64,000 nt of DNA from an uncultured Granulosicoccaceae bacterium (GCA_937998875.1 CALLBO010000026.1:1-64000), one strand, 5' to 3'; positions 1 to 10,055 are shown, counted from the stretch's first letter. A program made the numbers and translations. Notes: generated by a model from the letters alone, not told the origin.

Positions 1-7
1 AATCGCA

Positions 8-265
8 TTGAACGATACAAAAACATCATTTTCATTAATTATGAAGAGAACCGGTCCTATCCACGTTGAAGGGTCCTTGCCCAGGAATGTAGAGGCATTT
101 GTAAGTCGGCTGGAAGAGAAGCGCGAAAGCGCCCACCGACGCTCAGTTGAGGGAGAAATTAAGAACCTCAACAAGAGCGTTGAATTAATTCAGACATACT
201 CCAGAAACTGGGATGAATTTGAGGTTAGTGGGCCTCCAAAGAAAAAAAATAAAAAAGTGAAATAG
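8..265 (+). CDS. Hypothetical protein, possibly 5'-truncated by the window edge
   Basis: I do not recognise this protein. A TTG at position 8 allows an 85-residue product, but the same frame is open back to base 2, so the true start may lie before the window. The product is hydrophilic, with a likely helical middle (residues 30-65, rich in E, K and R) and a very basic tail, PPKKKNKKVK. No signal peptide or membrane segment is visible. Only base composition and the open frame support it. Confidence 0.4.
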   Translation: MNDTKTSFSLIMKRTGPIHVEGSLPRNVEAFVSRLEEKRESAHRRSVEGEIKNLNKSVELIQTYSRNWDEFEVSGPPKKKNKKVK

Positions 266-443
266 TTATAGTAAATGATCAACGACTAATAGTTTTTCTT
301 CGACTGTCTTTACCCAATCACTACACAATCGTATGGTCCGAGTCCGAAACCACCGTACATCCCACCAAATGAGGGTGTCGTTAAAGCCATTGTTGAAATT
401 CTATTCGACTATATTTTAAATACACCTACCCAATGCTAAGTCA

Positions 444-602
444 CTCTCCCTTTGGTTTGGGAGAGTCCAATGCGTTGTTTGCATTGGGAGAGGGATGCTT
501 TGGCAATAATTCAAAGTTTAAGGTCGAAGTCTTTTTGAAAAACTATCCAGACACACCCCTCTTCCGGCGCAAACAACACGCCGGATTCTCCCCAGGGAGA
601 AT
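444..602. repeat. Array of four consecutive inverted repeats in an intergenic region
   Basis: Four small inverted repeats lie head to tail. CTCTCCC (444-450) pairs with GGGAGAG (459-465). CCAATGC (467-473) pairs with GCATTGG (481-487). CCGGCG (564-569) pairs with CGCCGG (579-584). ATTCTCC (585-591) pairs with GGAGAAT (596-602). The region between the first gene and the minus-strand gene ending at 656 has no convincing ORF. The array could be a REP/BIME-like intergenic repeat or a bidirectional termination zone between convergent genes. The pairing is read directly; the function is inference. Confidence 0.5.
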
Positions 603-655
603 GACAAAAGCGGCACTAAACGCCTTTGACGACACCCTCCAAATCAATTATTAGA

Positions 656-1615
656 CTAAAAAGCAACCTGATCACCGCCTTTCAGCGACAAGATTTCACG
701 CGCTTCATCCGGTGTTGCGACGGACAGACCCAGCCCCTCAATTATCTGACGAACCTTTTGCACCTGTTCGGCATTGGAGGTAGCAAGCTCTCCGCGTCCG
801 GCCCAAAGGCTGTCTTCCAGACCGACTCTGACATTACCACCAAGGGCTGCCGCCTGAGCGGCGATACGAAACTGGTTTGCACCGGCCCCCAGCACCGACC
901 ATCGATAGTCTGAACCAAACAGTCGGTCAGCGGTGCGTTTCATGTGCTGAACGTCTTCCGGGTGCGGACCGATGCCACCAAGCAGTCCGAACACCGACTG
1001 TACAAAGAACGGTGCTTTGACCAGATCTCGATCGGCAAAGTGTGCGAGATTATAAAGATGCGAGATGTCATAGCATTCGAATTCAAACCGGGTACCGTTG
1101 CCGTAACAGGTTTCCAGTACGTACTCGATATCCTGAAATGAATTGCGAAACACCAGATCCTTTGAGCCTTCAAGATGCTCGCGCTCCCAGTCGTGTGCAA
1201 ATTCCTTGTATCTGTTTAACATCGGGTACAAGCCGAAGTTTATCGATCCCATGTTGAGTGATGCGACTTCCGGTTGAAGGGTTGCCGCTGGCAGCGCGCG
1301 TTCCTGAACAGTCATATAAGGACTGCCACCGGTGGTGATATTAATCACCGCATCGCTACTTTGCTTAATGCGCGGAAGAAACGCCTTGAACGCGTCAGGT
1401 GTTTGATCCGGTTGACCGGTCTCAGGGTTACGTGCATGCAGGTGCAGAATCGACGCACCGGCTTCTGCAGCCGCAATAGCCTCATTAGCAATCTCGGTTG
1501 CAGTCACCGGAAGGTGAGGCGACATGGACGGCGTATGGATTGCGCCGGTCACCGCACAGGTGATAATGACCTTTCCGGTCTGTGTATTGGATTGCGTCAT
1601 GCTATGTTCCGTCAT
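656..1615 (-). CDS. Beta-keto acid cleavage enzyme (BKACE, DUF849)
   Basis: BKACE enzymes condense a beta-keto acid with acetyl-CoA and cleave it to a CoA ester and acetoacetate; the founding member is 3-keto-5-aminohexanoate cleavage enzyme of lysine fermentation. The 319-residue length is typical. The Zn-binding HLHAR motif sits at residues 58-62, after ITCAVTGAIHTPSMSP, and the late VGLEDSLW segment carries the conserved glutamate. An alternative ATG at 1600 has the better Shine-Dalgarno (GGAACATAGC-ATG). The specific substrate cannot be read from sequence. It lies downstream of the kynurenine operon on the same strand, but a 300-base gap argues against tight coupling. Confidence 0.88.
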   Translation of the reverse strand: MTEHSMTQSNTQTGKVIITCAVTGAIHTPSMSPHLPVTATEIANEAIAAAEAGASILHLHARNPETGQPDQTPDAFKAFLPRIKQSSDAVINITTGGSPYMTVQERALPAATLQPEVASLNMGSINFGLYPMLNRYKEFAHDWEREHLEGSKDLVFRNSFQDIEYVLETCYGNGTRFEFECYDISHLYNLAHFADRDLVKAPFFVQSVFGLLGGIGPHPEDVQHMKRTADRLFGSDYRWSVLGAGANQFRIAAQAAALGGNVRVGLEDSLWAGRGELATSNAEQVQKVRQIIEGLGLSVATPDEAREILSLKGGDQVAF

Positions 1616-1916
1616 TTAAAAAGAGTCAGAAAGTTTCTACATTGCTGTCTACTGCTGGTAATTGTCCGGAAATGTTATGACCAGCATCGGATAGCAGAAA
1701 CGCTACTGTAGCAGCAAATCTTTACTGCTCACCGTACGGCGCATCAATATTTTGTTGAGGTAATCGTCATGCATAGTCTCCAATGTTTTACCGTACGCCT
1801 GTACACGGTATTTTATCAATCCATCCATGCCCGGGCTGTCCACGATACTGGCGCATGTGCGACATGCGTCTGTAGTTCTCAATGTGTCGGGCTTGTCTGT
1901 GCATCCTTGGAGGTTG
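1616..1916. other. Intergenic region, nothing recognised
   Basis: About 300 bases between the formamidase stop and the BKACE start. A short minus-strand reading frame here overlaps the formamidase end, lacks a ribosome binding site and resembles no family I know. I see no strong hairpin; it probably holds the BKACE promoter. Confidence 0.3.
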
Positions 1917-2774
1917 TTAGAGTGCAGTAATCTCTCCTGCACACGGGAAATCAAATAGTGTCTTTAGCAACGGGGAGTTTTTGTCCATTAGTCCGTCAAT
2001 GACATCAAAGTGATGGCGGTCGGGCTCTACTATGCACTGTGTCCATGCGCCAAGGCCGCGCCAGATGTTGGCGAGTAGTTCAGACTGTCTGATGAATTCG
2101 GCCCGTTCTGTGCCACCAACCCAGGTTGATAAACGGCAGTGCTGCATCGGCGACATAAGGGCGGGGCTTAGCTGTCTTGCACTGTGTTCAGTGAGCTTCA
2201 GGTTGTCGTTCATTGTTGTGTTTAACAGCGGACGCAGGTCGTGTACACCTGAAATAGAAACTGTGTGTTTAATGCGTGATTGTGTTTGCGACGGTAGTGA
2301 TGATTCTTCGGTTAGCATTGACGATACAAGATGTCCGCCGGCCGAATGGCCGCTTAGTACAATCGGGCCTGTTATCTGTTGAGCTGCGTGCTGAATTGCC
2401 GACGCAATCATATCTGTAATCTGTCCAATATCGACCTCGGGGCAAAGTACATACGATGGCATGGCAACTGCCCAACCAGTGTCTACAGCACCTTTCGCCA
2501 GGTGTGACCAGTAGCTTTTATCAAGCGCCAGCCAATATCCACCGTGGATGAATACAAATAGTCCCTTTACATTTTCTTCAGGCAGGAACAGATCGTAGCG
2601 ATTGCGTTCATGTGGTCCGTACTCGATCTCTGCTCTCAGTTTGCCTCTGCGTAAAGCGCTTGCACGATAGCTGGCGGCGGGTTCTGTCCAGGCATCTGGC
2701 CAGCGACTGCCATTGGGTATATTGGGACCGTTAGCGTAGGCATTGTCCCAGTCAGTGATGTTGAATCCGGTCAT
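1917..2774 (-). CDS. Kynurenine formamidase-like alpha/beta hydrolase
   Basis: Predicted to hydrolyse N-formylkynurenine to kynurenine plus formate. It is an alpha/beta hydrolase of 285 residues with the oxyanion-hole motif HGGYW (77-81) and the nucleophile elbow GHSAGGH (142-148, Ser144). A C-terminal EPDRHHFDV segment supplies the likely catalytic histidine. This is the AFMID/esterase-type formamidase, not the metal-dependent bacterial KynB fold. It lies 145 bases downstream of the tryptophan dioxygenase on the same strand, which strongly supports the assignment. Confidence 0.85.
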   Translation of the reverse strand: MTGFNITDWDNAYANGPNIPNGSRWPDAWTEPAASYRASALRRGKLRAEIEYGPHERNRYDLFLPEENVKGLFVFIHGGYWLALDKSYWSHLAKGAVDTGWAVAMPSYVLCPEVDIGQITDMIASAIQHAAQQITGPIVLSGHSAGGHLVSSMLTEESSLPSQTQSRIKHTVSISGVHDLRPLLNTTMNDNLKLTEHSARQLSPALMSPMQHCRLSTWVGGTERAEFIRQSELLANIWRGLGAWTQCIVEPDRHHFDVIDGLMDKNSPLLKTLFDFPCAGEITAL

Positions 2775-2919
2775 AGTGTATCCGCTGTCTGATTGATTCC
2801 AGGTGCGATGATTAAGCTACGCTGTGTACATCCTGAGATTACGTTCAACAATCATAACCATGGTGATCGCTGTATATTACGTGGCATCTTGAGTTTTATG
2901 TTGTGACTAAGCACTCTCT

Positions 2920-3780
2920 CTACAAAACGGTCCGTACACGCCACAGCTTGGGGAATAGTTCGGTCTCTAGCATTTTTTTAAGATAGGAAACGCCGCCGGT
3001 ACCGCCTGTGCCACCTTTAAAACCGATAACACGTTCTACTGTGGTGACGTGGTTAAAACGCCAGCGTCTAAAGTAATCTTCGAAGTCGACCAGCTTTTCG
3101 GCCAGCTCATAGTGTGACCAGTATTGCTCTGGAGATTCATAGATCTTTTTCCATGCGGCTTCGACAGTGCTGTGGTTGCTGTGTTTTAAAGACCGGTCGC
3201 GATTGAGTATGTCATCTGATATCTCAAAGCCTGCACGGGAAAGTGCCTGTATTACTTCGTCATACAGGCTGGGTTGTTGAAGTTCTGCCTGCAGCTGCTC
3301 GGCAATGTCCGGCCGATGTGCATGGGGCTTTAACATGGCTTTGTTGCGATTACCAACGGTAAACTCTATTAGCCGGTACTGAAAGGACTGAAACCCGGAT
3401 GACTGCGCCAGGTCATCACGAAACGAGGTGTACTCGCTTGGTGTCATCGTACGGAGCACGTCCCAGGCATTGTTTAGTTGCTCAAAAATTTTAGCAACCC
3501 GGGCCAGCATTTTAAATGCGGGTCTGAAGCTGTCATTGCGGATGGCATTGCGCGCGGCATTCAGTTCATGCAGTGCAAGCTTCATCCATAGTTCAGAAGT
3601 CTGATGTTGAATAATAAACAGCAGTTCGTCGTGTGTGTCGCTAAGTGGTTGCTGTGCGTTGAGCAGGTTGTCGAGACCCAGATAGTCGGAGTAGCTCATT
3701 TTGTCGCTGAAGTTTGTTTCAGCGGTCTGTGCAACGGCACCTTCAGAATCCTGTATGTTTTTGTCGGTCTTGCCAGCCAT
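2920..3780 (-). CDS. kynA: Tryptophan 2,3-dioxygenase
   Basis: This haem enzyme opens the indole ring of L-tryptophan to give N-formylkynurenine. With the start at 3780 the protein has 286 residues. The family signature [13 protein letters not shown] is at about 55-67, and the C-terminal [21 protein letters not shown] region contains the proximal haem histidine and the substrate carboxylate loop. A longer frame starts at 3822, but I prefer 3780 because its ATG overlaps the kynU stop as TGATG, the usual layout of translational coupling. It is the second gene of the kynU-kynA-formamidase operon. Confidence 0.95.
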   Translation of the reverse strand: MAGKTDKNIQDSEGAVAQTAETNFSDKMSYSDYLGLDNLLNAQQPLSDTHDELLFIIQHQTSELWMKLALHELNAARNAIRNDSFRPAFKMLARVAKIFEQLNNAWDVLRTMTPSEYTSFRDDLAQSSGFQSFQYRLIEFTVGNRNKAMLKPHAHRPDIAEQLQAELQQPSLYDEVIQALSRAGFEISDDILNRDRSLKHSNHSTVEAAWKKIYESPEQYWSHYELAEKLVDFEDYFRRWRFNHVTTVERVIGFKGGTGGTGGVSYLKKMLETELFPKLWRVRTVL

Positions 3781-5021
3781 CAGGTCACCGCCGAGCGCTG
3801 TTTGAAAGCAGGTTGATCCCAACGTTGCTCTGACATTATTCTTTCAAGAATCTCCGCTGCTCGCACAACATCTTCTATGTCGAGATAGAGTGGAGTAAAG
3901 CCAAAGCGAAGCACATTGGGTGCACGAAAGTCACCGATGACGCCTTCTGCTATCAGTGCCTGAATGACCGCGTAGCCTTCTTCAAAGGTGAAAGATACCT
4001 GGGAGCCACGCTGTGATGCATCGCGAGGACTGTAAAGCGTGAGCTGTGGACAGCGCTTTTCAACCTCTTTTATAAAGCACTCTGATAACTCTATTGATTT
4101 TTTACGCACATCATCAATTGAAATGTCGTCCCAGACATCGAGTGCGGCATCGAGCGCTGCCATCTGTAGCACCGGCGGTGTGCCGATACGCATACGTTCA
4201 ATAGCGGGGGCGGCCTGATAGTGTCGGTCGAACGCGAAGGGTTCGCTGTGTCCCATCCAGCCGGACAACGCAGGTTCAGCGCTATCTGCAATATCGGGTC
4301 TCACATAGATAAAGGCCGGAGAACCGGGTCCGGCATTCAGGTACTTGTAGGTACAACCTACAGCAAACTCAGCGTTACAGTCAGTAAGATGTACGGGCAG
4401 GGCGCCCGCTGAGTGCGCCAGATCCCACAGGGCAATGGTGCCGTTGTCTTGGGCCTTGCGGGTAAGCGCTGCCATGTCGTGCAGTCGGCCGCTGCGATAG
4501 TCAACCTGCGTCAGCATCATGACCGCAACACTATCGTCGAGATGATCGGCAACCGCTTCCGGCTCTACGACTTTTAATTGCAGGTTGAGCTTGTGGCCAC
4601 GATCAAAGCTTTTAATTAAACCTTCCGCCATGTAGAGGTCTGTTGGAAAGTTACCGCTGTCTGACAAAATGACATTGCGATCAGGGCGCATTTGCAACGC
4701 TGCTGCCAGTGCCTGAAAAACTTTGATAGAAAGCGTATCGCCAATGACAACCGACCCTTTTGCAGCGCCAATGAGTGGCGCCAGTCGATCACCCAGTACC
4801 CGCGGTTGATGATACCAGCCTGCTTTGTTCCAACCGGTGATCAGGAGTTCTTTCCACTCGCGATCGACTGTGTGTTGTACACGGTTGGCTGCAGCCAGTG
4901 GCATCGGGCCAAGCGAATTGCCGTCCAGGTAGATCATGCCATCAGGCAGGTAAAAGCTGTCTTTTTTCACTCGCAATCTCGTGTGCTGTTGATGCGGAGC
5001 CCGGTAACTTTCAGGCTGCAA
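3780..5021 (-). CDS. kynU: Kynureninase
   Basis: This PLP enzyme cleaves kynurenine to anthranilate plus alanine. At 413 residues it is of normal length. Visible family features are YLDGNSLGP near 31-39, NFPTD at 124-128, WDLAHSAG at 199-206 and the PLP-binding Lys226 in [10 protein letters not shown]. The start is a TTG at 5021, because an in-frame TAG lies immediately upstream and the next ATG falls inside the conserved N-terminus; no strong Shine-Dalgarno is seen. It is first in the operon. No anthranilate dioxygenase or 3-hydroxyanthranilate gene is in the window, so the fate of anthranilate is open. Confidence 0.95.
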   Translation of the reverse strand: MQPESYRAPHQQHTRLRVKKDSFYLPDGMIYLDGNSLGPMPLAAANRVQHTVDREWKELLITGWNKAGWYHQPRVLGDRLAPLIGAAKGSVVIGDTLSIKVFQALAAALQMRPDRNVILSDSGNFPTDLYMAEGLIKSFDRGHKLNLQLKVVEPEAVADHLDDSVAVMMLTQVDYRSGRLHDMAALTRKAQDNGTIALWDLAHSAGALPVHLTDCNAEFAVGCTYKYLNAGPGSPAFIYVRPDIADSAEPALSGWMGHSEPFAFDRHYQAAPAIERMRIGTPPVLQMAALDAALDVWDDISIDDVRKKSIELSECFIKEVEKRCPQLTLYSPRDASQRGSQVSFTFEEGYAVIQALIAEGVIGDFRAPNVLRFGFTPLYLDIEDVVRAAEILERIMSEQRWDQPAFKQRSAVT

Positions 5022-5231
5022 CTAAATGATATGACGCCCGATACTTCGTAGCATTCAACACATTCCCAGCAGCACAATATCAAATCAGGAGGTCTAATGT
5101 TTATTATCCGCCGATCTTCCTTGTCTTATCACTGGCAGAAATAATACAGACACTGGTGAGTGGAGAAGCGTTCATCTGGCGGCGCATCCATTACTTGGAA
5201 CCCGTTTGGAAAACAGGGTTTTACGCTCCAT

Positions 5232-6179
5232 TCAGATCGGTGGAGCTGCGCGCGCTGTGATCAATTGTCCGGCAGTTACTCTCTCCCGGTGGATCATATA
5301 CAGACCGGCACCGATAATAATGGCAATGCCCATAAGGCTCAGCGCGTTAGGAAAATCTTTGAAAACCAGGTAACCGAAAAAGGTCGCTACCGGTAACTCA
5401 AAATATTGCAGCGGAGCCAGCGTGGCCGAGGGCGCAAAAGACAGTGCGTAAGTCATCATCATGTGGCTCAGCGTGGCGAAGAATCCAGCACCAAAGAGCC
5501 ACAGCCAGGCAATTCCTGCAGGCCAAACCGGGTCTAGTAATTCAGAGCCGGAGCCCTGAGACATAAGTAGCACGGGTATGCAAAACAAGCTGGCGATCAG
5601 GCCGGTATGGAATTGCAATGCCACAGGATGCATCCGCTGCGACAGCCTGCGCGTTACAAGAATGTAGAAAGCGAAAGCGACTGCAGTACCAAGCGGGATC
5701 AGCGCCACTGCACCAAAGGCTGCGAAGCTGGGTTGGATCACGAATAAGACGCCAATAAACCCTACAAAGCACGCGCCGATGCGGCGCGGGCCGACATCTT
5801 CGCCCAGGTAAAATTTACCGAATAACAAAACGATAAAAGGTGCCACGAACACAATCGCCAGTGCATCGGCAAGTGGCATCACACGAATCGCAGTGATAAA
5901 ACAAAAGGTGGCAAAAAGCAAAAGTAACGCACGAAAAATCAGCGGCAACCAAAGCTCGCGCGCCACATTCAGGGATAGCCGCATAACCGCGATAACCGGA
6001 GCCATCAACGCGCACTGCACAACAAAGCGCGCCGCTGTAATCTGCCCGACAGGCACGCTTGCGGATGCCAGCTTTGCTGCCACATCCAGTAGTGGAGCAG
6101 TCAGGCAAAAACCTAGCATCAGCGCGACACCGGTAAGAACTTTGTCTGTGGAGCGAGTCGAAGAGGGTGAGTTTTTCAT
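5232..6179 (-). CDS. EamA/DMT-superfamily transporter
   Basis: An inner-membrane protein of 315 residues with about ten hydrophobic segments arranged as two EamA repeats, the second starting near residue 165. The family exports amino acids and other small metabolites, generally by exchange or proton coupling. It lies 210 bases upstream of kynU on the same strand, so a link to tryptophan, kynurenine or anthranilate movement is possible but unproven. The ATG at 6179 is the natural start; the first helix begins near residue 14. Confidence 0.85.
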   Translation of the reverse strand: MKNSPSSTRSTDKVLTGVALMLGFCLTAPLLDVAAKLASASVPVGQITAARFVVQCALMAPVIAVMRLSLNVARELWLPLIFRALLLLFATFCFITAIRVMPLADALAIVFVAPFIVLLFGKFYLGEDVGPRRIGACFVGFIGVLFVIQPSFAAFGAVALIPLGTAVAFAFYILVTRRLSQRMHPVALQFHTGLIASLFCIPVLLMSQGSGSELLDPVWPAGIAWLWLFGAGFFATLSHMMMTYALSFAPSATLAPLQYFELPVATFFGYLVFKDFPNALSLMGIAIIIGAGLYMIHRERVTAGQLITARAAPPI

Positions 6180-6599
6180 GGCTTTTGTTCGCGTTTATCC
6201 CGGAACAAGTTCCACGGAGAATCGGTTCCGCTAAGAATCGACATTTACGCCTTGTTGTCACATCGAAAGCGCAGGTTCGATTTTATCAGAGCTTCACTAC
6301 CCGCTCGCCATGTTTACGTCAATAATTATTGGATGATCTGGCCCAGTCAGTTGCGATGGTTGTTGAGCACCTCTTTGCGTTTTACCAGATCACTTGAAAT
6401 CAATAAAACTTATCCAAACAATCTATCCCGATTGAACGGTTCTTCTATTTCCATCATGCGGTACCAAACGCATGCGATCGTGTGAGCAGGTGCCTTTGGG
6501 AGCAGAAGTTACTAATAGAGCAATGAATCACGTTCACATTTCCTATTTAGCGATGTCTGCTCCCATTGCTTAGAACTAGAATTCTGGTTTATGCGTTTT
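6180..6599. other. Intergenic region, nothing recognised
   Basis: About 420 bases between the EamA start and the LysE-family stop. It must contain the EamA promoter. I found no convincing ORF, RNA gene or strong hairpin. Confidence 0.3.
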
Positions 6600-7232
6600 T
6601 TAAAATGGGTTTTCGTTTAGATTTGCTGACCGAATCAAACTTAAGCCTGCCACCGCAAATAGACCGGCAACGACTCCATCAATCCATCTACGAAGTCTGA
6701 CATAACCATTCATCGCACCACGAGTGGAAAATACCAGTACGTATCCTGAATAAATCAAAAAGCCCAACACCACACACAGCAATGTTGCTGAGATCACTTG
6801 CCAATAACCATTATTGTCTCCGATACCTAACGACAGCGTAGCCATCCATGCCAAAACCGCTTTTGGGTTGGAAAGGTTCAGAAAGAGGCCTCGCCTGAAC
6901 CAGCTTCCATTGGACGTCACAGGAGATATCTGTGGTTTTTTCTGAAGTGCAGAACACATAGAGCGACAGGCCAACCACAAAAGGTAAACTCCACCCAGGA
7001 TTTTGAGTGCGATCAACGTAACACTGGACGCCTGAAGCATGGCGCCCATACCCGTTGCTGCAACCAGCCCCCAGAATGCAAGACCTACAGAAAGACCAGC
7101 ACCAAAGATGAGCCCACTTTGTCGTCCCGAACTCATAGATACTGTTGCCGTAGCCAATGTTGCGGGTCCGGGTGATGCAGCAACTACAAAGAACGCCGCT
7201 CCTACCGTTAATAAGCCTGCTATATCCACCAT
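6600..7232 (-). CDS. LysE/RhtB-family amino-acid exporter
   Basis: An inner-membrane exporter of 210 residues with the LysE/RhtB profile: an N-terminal AASPGPATLATATVSMSSG segment near 20-38, G-rich first helices, and the LNLSNPKAVLAW motif in the middle. Members export lysine, homoserine, threonine or similar compounds. The frame is open to 7280, but the ATG at 7232 gives the standard N-terminus (MVDIAGLLTVGAAFF) and has GGA about ten bases upstream. It is monocistronic in this view, so the substrate cannot be assigned. Confidence 0.88.
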   Translation of the reverse strand: MVDIAGLLTVGAAFFVVAASPGPATLATATVSMSSGRQSGLIFGAGLSVGLAFWGLVAATGMGAMLQASSVTLIALKILGGVYLLWLACRSMCSALQKKPQISPVTSNGSWFRRGLFLNLSNPKAVLAWMATLSLGIGDNNGYWQVISATLLCVVLGFLIYSGYVLVFSTRGAMNGYVRLRRWIDGVVAGLFAVAGLSLIRSANLNENPF

Positions 7233-7455
7233 TTTTAAAAATTCCGTTCTATGAAATCCACTCGCGCCGGCAAACTGCAAAATTTAGTAATTGCTGGTTT
7301 GCGATCCGGACTGTTTACACGAACAATTCCCATTGGAACATGGTTGTTGTGTTTTACGGTACAGGTCATTTCACACAAAATTCCTACTTACCAGATCACG
7401 TGATGCTGTTCTGGTGGAACATCTGGAGGCCCGACTAAAAGCTAAAACCAGGAAT

Positions 7456-8625
7456 TTACAATTCGAGTTTTTCCCAGCTACTGCCATTGCTCGAAGACTT
7501 CACTGCAGCTGTGACAAACGCCACACCGGCCAATCCATCTTCCACTGTTGGCAATATTGAATTAGCAGCACTCTCTTCGTGTTTACCATTGCGATGTGCC
7601 CGAATAACCTCTGCTGCACCGGTATACAAGTTCGCAAAGCCTTCCAGATAGCCCTCTGGATGTCCTGCAGGTATTCGACTGACATCGTTAGCCGCATCAC
7701 TGGCACCGCTGCCAGCTCGAGTTAACAGACGTTTGGGTTCTCCTAACGGGGTATACCAGAGATAATTTGGATCTTCCTGACTCCACTCGAGACCACCTTT
7801 ACTGCCATAAATGCGAACTCTAAGTGCGTTTTCATTTCCGGGGGCTACCTGACTTGACCAGATCATGCCTTTAGCACCACCTGCAAAACGTAACATCACA
7901 TGAGCGTTATCGTCCAGTTCACGCCCTTCAACAAAGGTATCGAGATCAGCGCACAGGGAATCGAGTTTGAGTCCGGTAATAAAGCAGGCAAGATTAAATG
8001 CATGAGTACCAATGTCACCGATTGATCCGCCGAGACCGGAACGATCAGGATCGGTTCGCCAGCCAGCCTGCTTTTGACCCGTGTCTTCAAGCTTGGTGGA
8101 TAACCAGTCTTGAGGATACTCCGCCTGTACCAGCCTGATGTCACCTAGCTCGCCGTTATGTACCATAGATCGTGCCTGTCGCACCATCGGGTAGCCGGTG
8201 TAGTTGTGTGTGAGCACAAACAGCACGTCGGATTTTGATGCTTCAGCTACCAATGCTTTAGCGTCATCTAGAGTAGAGGTAAGTGGCTTATCGCATATTA
8301 CGTGTATACCTTGCTTGAGGAACTCGGTCGCGACGGGTGCATGCATGTGATTGGGCGTGACAATACTTACTGCTTCTATACCATCTTCTCTTGCGGCTTC
8401 TGCAGCTGCCATTGCCTTGTAGTCACTGTATGCGCGATCTGTGCTTATACCGAGATCTGCAGCGGAAGCCAGGGACTTTTCTGCTGTTGAAGAGAATGCA
8501 CCGGCAACCAGGTCATAGTGGTCATCTATGCGTGAAGCGATCCGATGGACGCCACCAATAAAGGCATCTCTGCCACCGCCTACCATACCAAGACGGATAC
8601 GCTCAGGCTTAGCTTGATCGTTCAT
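7456..8625 (-). CDS. Gfo/Idh/MocA-family NAD(P)-dependent oxidoreductase
   Basis: Predicted to oxidise a sugar, inositol or sugar acid. The N-terminal Rossmann motif RLGMVGGGRDAFIGGVHR covers residues 11-28. The CDKPLT segment at 111-116 corresponds to the family EKP motif that carries a catalytic lysine, and SIGDIGTHAFNL near 197-208 carries the catalytic histidine. The length of 389 is normal. Its ATG follows the epimerase stop by one base (TAA-C-ATG), so the two are translated from one message. Confidence 0.9.
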   Translation of the reverse strand: MNDQAKPERIRLGMVGGGRDAFIGGVHRIASRIDDHYDLVAGAFSSTAEKSLASAADLGISTDRAYSDYKAMAAAEAAREDGIEAVSIVTPNHMHAPVATEFLKQGIHVICDKPLTSTLDDAKALVAEASKSDVLFVLTHNYTGYPMVRQARSMVHNGELGDIRLVQAEYPQDWLSTKLEDTGQKQAGWRTDPDRSGLGGSIGDIGTHAFNLACFITGLKLDSLCADLDTFVEGRELDDNAHVMLRFAGGAKGMIWSSQVAPGNENALRVRIYGSKGGLEWSQEDPNYLWYTPLGEPKRLLTRAGSGASDAANDVSRIPAGHPEGYLEGFANLYTGAAEVIRAHRNGKHEESAANSILPTVEDGLAGVAFVTAAVKSSSNGSSWEKLEL

Positions 8626-8626
8626 G

Positions 8627-9685
8627 TTATCCCTCTATGCCTAACATACGGCGATTGGCGGCTTCATCGGTACCCGAATCGGCAAAGTCATCAAAAGCTT
8701 TTTCAGTGACTCGAATAATATGGTCTTTAACAAACTGTGCGCCTTCACGGGCACCATCTTCAGGATGTTTAAGGCAACACTCCCATTCAACAACTGCCCA
8801 GCCGTCAAACCCGCAGGCAGACAATTTTGAAAATATTGCATTGAAGTCAGTCTGACCATCACCAGGGCTGCGAAAACGACCGGCCCGATCTACCCATGGC
8901 TGATAACCGGAGTACACACCCTGTTTGCCTGTGGGGTTAAGCTCCGCGTCCTTAACGTGGAACATTTTTATTCTGTCTTGATAGATATCTATGTTGGCCA
9001 GATAGTCGAGGTGTTGTAGAACATAGTGAGAAGGGTCGTACAACATGTTGCACCTTGCGTGATTGTTTACCCGCTCCAGAAACATCTCGAAGGTTATGCC
9101 GTCATGCAGATCTTCACCCGGGTGTATCTCATAACAAACGTCCACACCACACTCATCGGCTTTATCCAGAATAGGGCGCCACCGCTTTGCCAGTTCGTCA
9201 AACGCTGTTTCTACAAGACCCGCCGGGCGTTGTGGCCACGGATACACGTACGGCCACGCCAACGCACCGGAAAAAGTTGCGTGCGCACCGATGCCCATAT
9301 TTTTTGATGCCTGTAGTGATTTCATCACTTGATCAACTGCCCAGGCCTGCCGGGCAGCGGGATTGCCACGCACTTCGGGAGCTGCGAATCCGTCGAACGC
9401 ATCGTCGTAAGCGGGGTGTACAGCCACAAGTTGACCTTGCAGATGCGTGGAGAGCTCAGTCACCTCAATACCGTTTGAGCTGGCTACCCCTTTGAACTCG
9501 TCGCAGTAGTCTTTTGAGCTGGCAGCTTTGTCCAGGTCTATCAGATTCGCATCCCAGCTAGGCACTTGAACACCAATGTAACCACAATCTGCAGCCCATT
9601 TTGTTATGGAGTCCCAGGAGTTAAATGGTGCCTCGTCTCCACCAAATTGAGCCAGAAACAGTGCAGGTCCTTTGATCGTTTTCAT
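8627..9685 (-). CDS. Sugar phosphate isomerase/epimerase family protein (TIM barrel)
   Basis: A xylose-isomerase-like TIM barrel (AP-endonuclease-2 superfamily) of 352 residues. Metal-ligand segments are visible in order: CYEIHPGEDLHDG, NMLYDPSHYV, MFHVKDAEL and VVEWECCLKHPEDG. Members isomerise or epimerise sugars and inositols or dehydrate inosose. Start 9685 has GAAG nine bases upstream; an ATG at 9694 would place that motif too close. It is the first gene of a pair with the Gfo/Idh dehydrogenase, a common sugar-catabolic arrangement. No transporter or regulator for it lies nearby. Confidence 0.88.
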   Translation of the reverse strand: MKTIKGPALFLAQFGGDEAPFNSWDSITKWAADCGYIGVQVPSWDANLIDLDKAASSKDYCDEFKGVASSNGIEVTELSTHLQGQLVAVHPAYDDAFDGFAAPEVRGNPAARQAWAVDQVMKSLQASKNMGIGAHATFSGALAWPYVYPWPQRPAGLVETAFDELAKRWRPILDKADECGVDVCYEIHPGEDLHDGITFEMFLERVNNHARCNMLYDPSHYVLQHLDYLANIDIYQDRIKMFHVKDAELNPTGKQGVYSGYQPWVDRAGRFRSPGDGQTDFNAIFSKLSACGFDGWAVVEWECCLKHPEDGAREGAQFVKDHIIRVTEKAFDDFADSGTDEAANRRMLGIEG

Positions 9686-10055
9686 GTCAAGCATCTTCAG
9701 ATATTGGGTATTTCAATTACAACAAATCACGATGTCTGTGTACAGAAATACTGAATCTCCAGTTTATGGTACGGTCCCGGGACGATTACCAACCGTCCAA
9801 CAATGCTCCCGTACCAGCAGGTTCTTCATCCACCCGTGAGACAGCCCTAAGTTAGGGGCAAAAAAGGGTTTGCCGCCGTCGAAGAATCATTAAACGAGAC
9901 CGTAGTATGATCTGAGTTAGTGCGTAAGCTTGTAGTAGAGAACACCGATGGAATCATTCACCGACTGTTTTCAGTCTGGATTATCCTTGCTTGAATGCTT
10001 AATCAATTTGGTTACTCATCAATCCGGGAAAGTAATTTTGAGGATTATTTAAACA
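9686..10055. other. Divergent intergenic region with a 10-bp palindrome
   Basis: Between the epimerase start (minus) and the hydroxylase-like gene (plus). It contains the perfect palindrome GTCCCGGGAC at 9774-9783, about 90 bases upstream of the epimerase. A central-CG palindrome of this size would suit a LacI-type operator, but no regulator is adjacent, so that is only a suggestion. Confidence 0.3.

Noticed and set aside
433-654. A 73-residue plus-strand frame.
   Set aside because: It is the translation of an intergenic inverted-repeat array, has no ribosome site, and matches no protein family.
1703-1954. An 83-residue minus-strand frame between formamidase and BKACE.
   Set aside because: It overlaps the formamidase end, has no ribosome site and looks random in composition.
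5097-5144. A 15-codon plus-strand frame with a perfect AGGAGG before its ATG, containing one Trp, upstream of the tryptophan-degradation operon; a leader peptide was considered.
   Set aside because: It is on the opposite strand to the kyn genes, has a single Trp and no attenuator-like stems, and no plus-strand gene follows for almost 5 kb.
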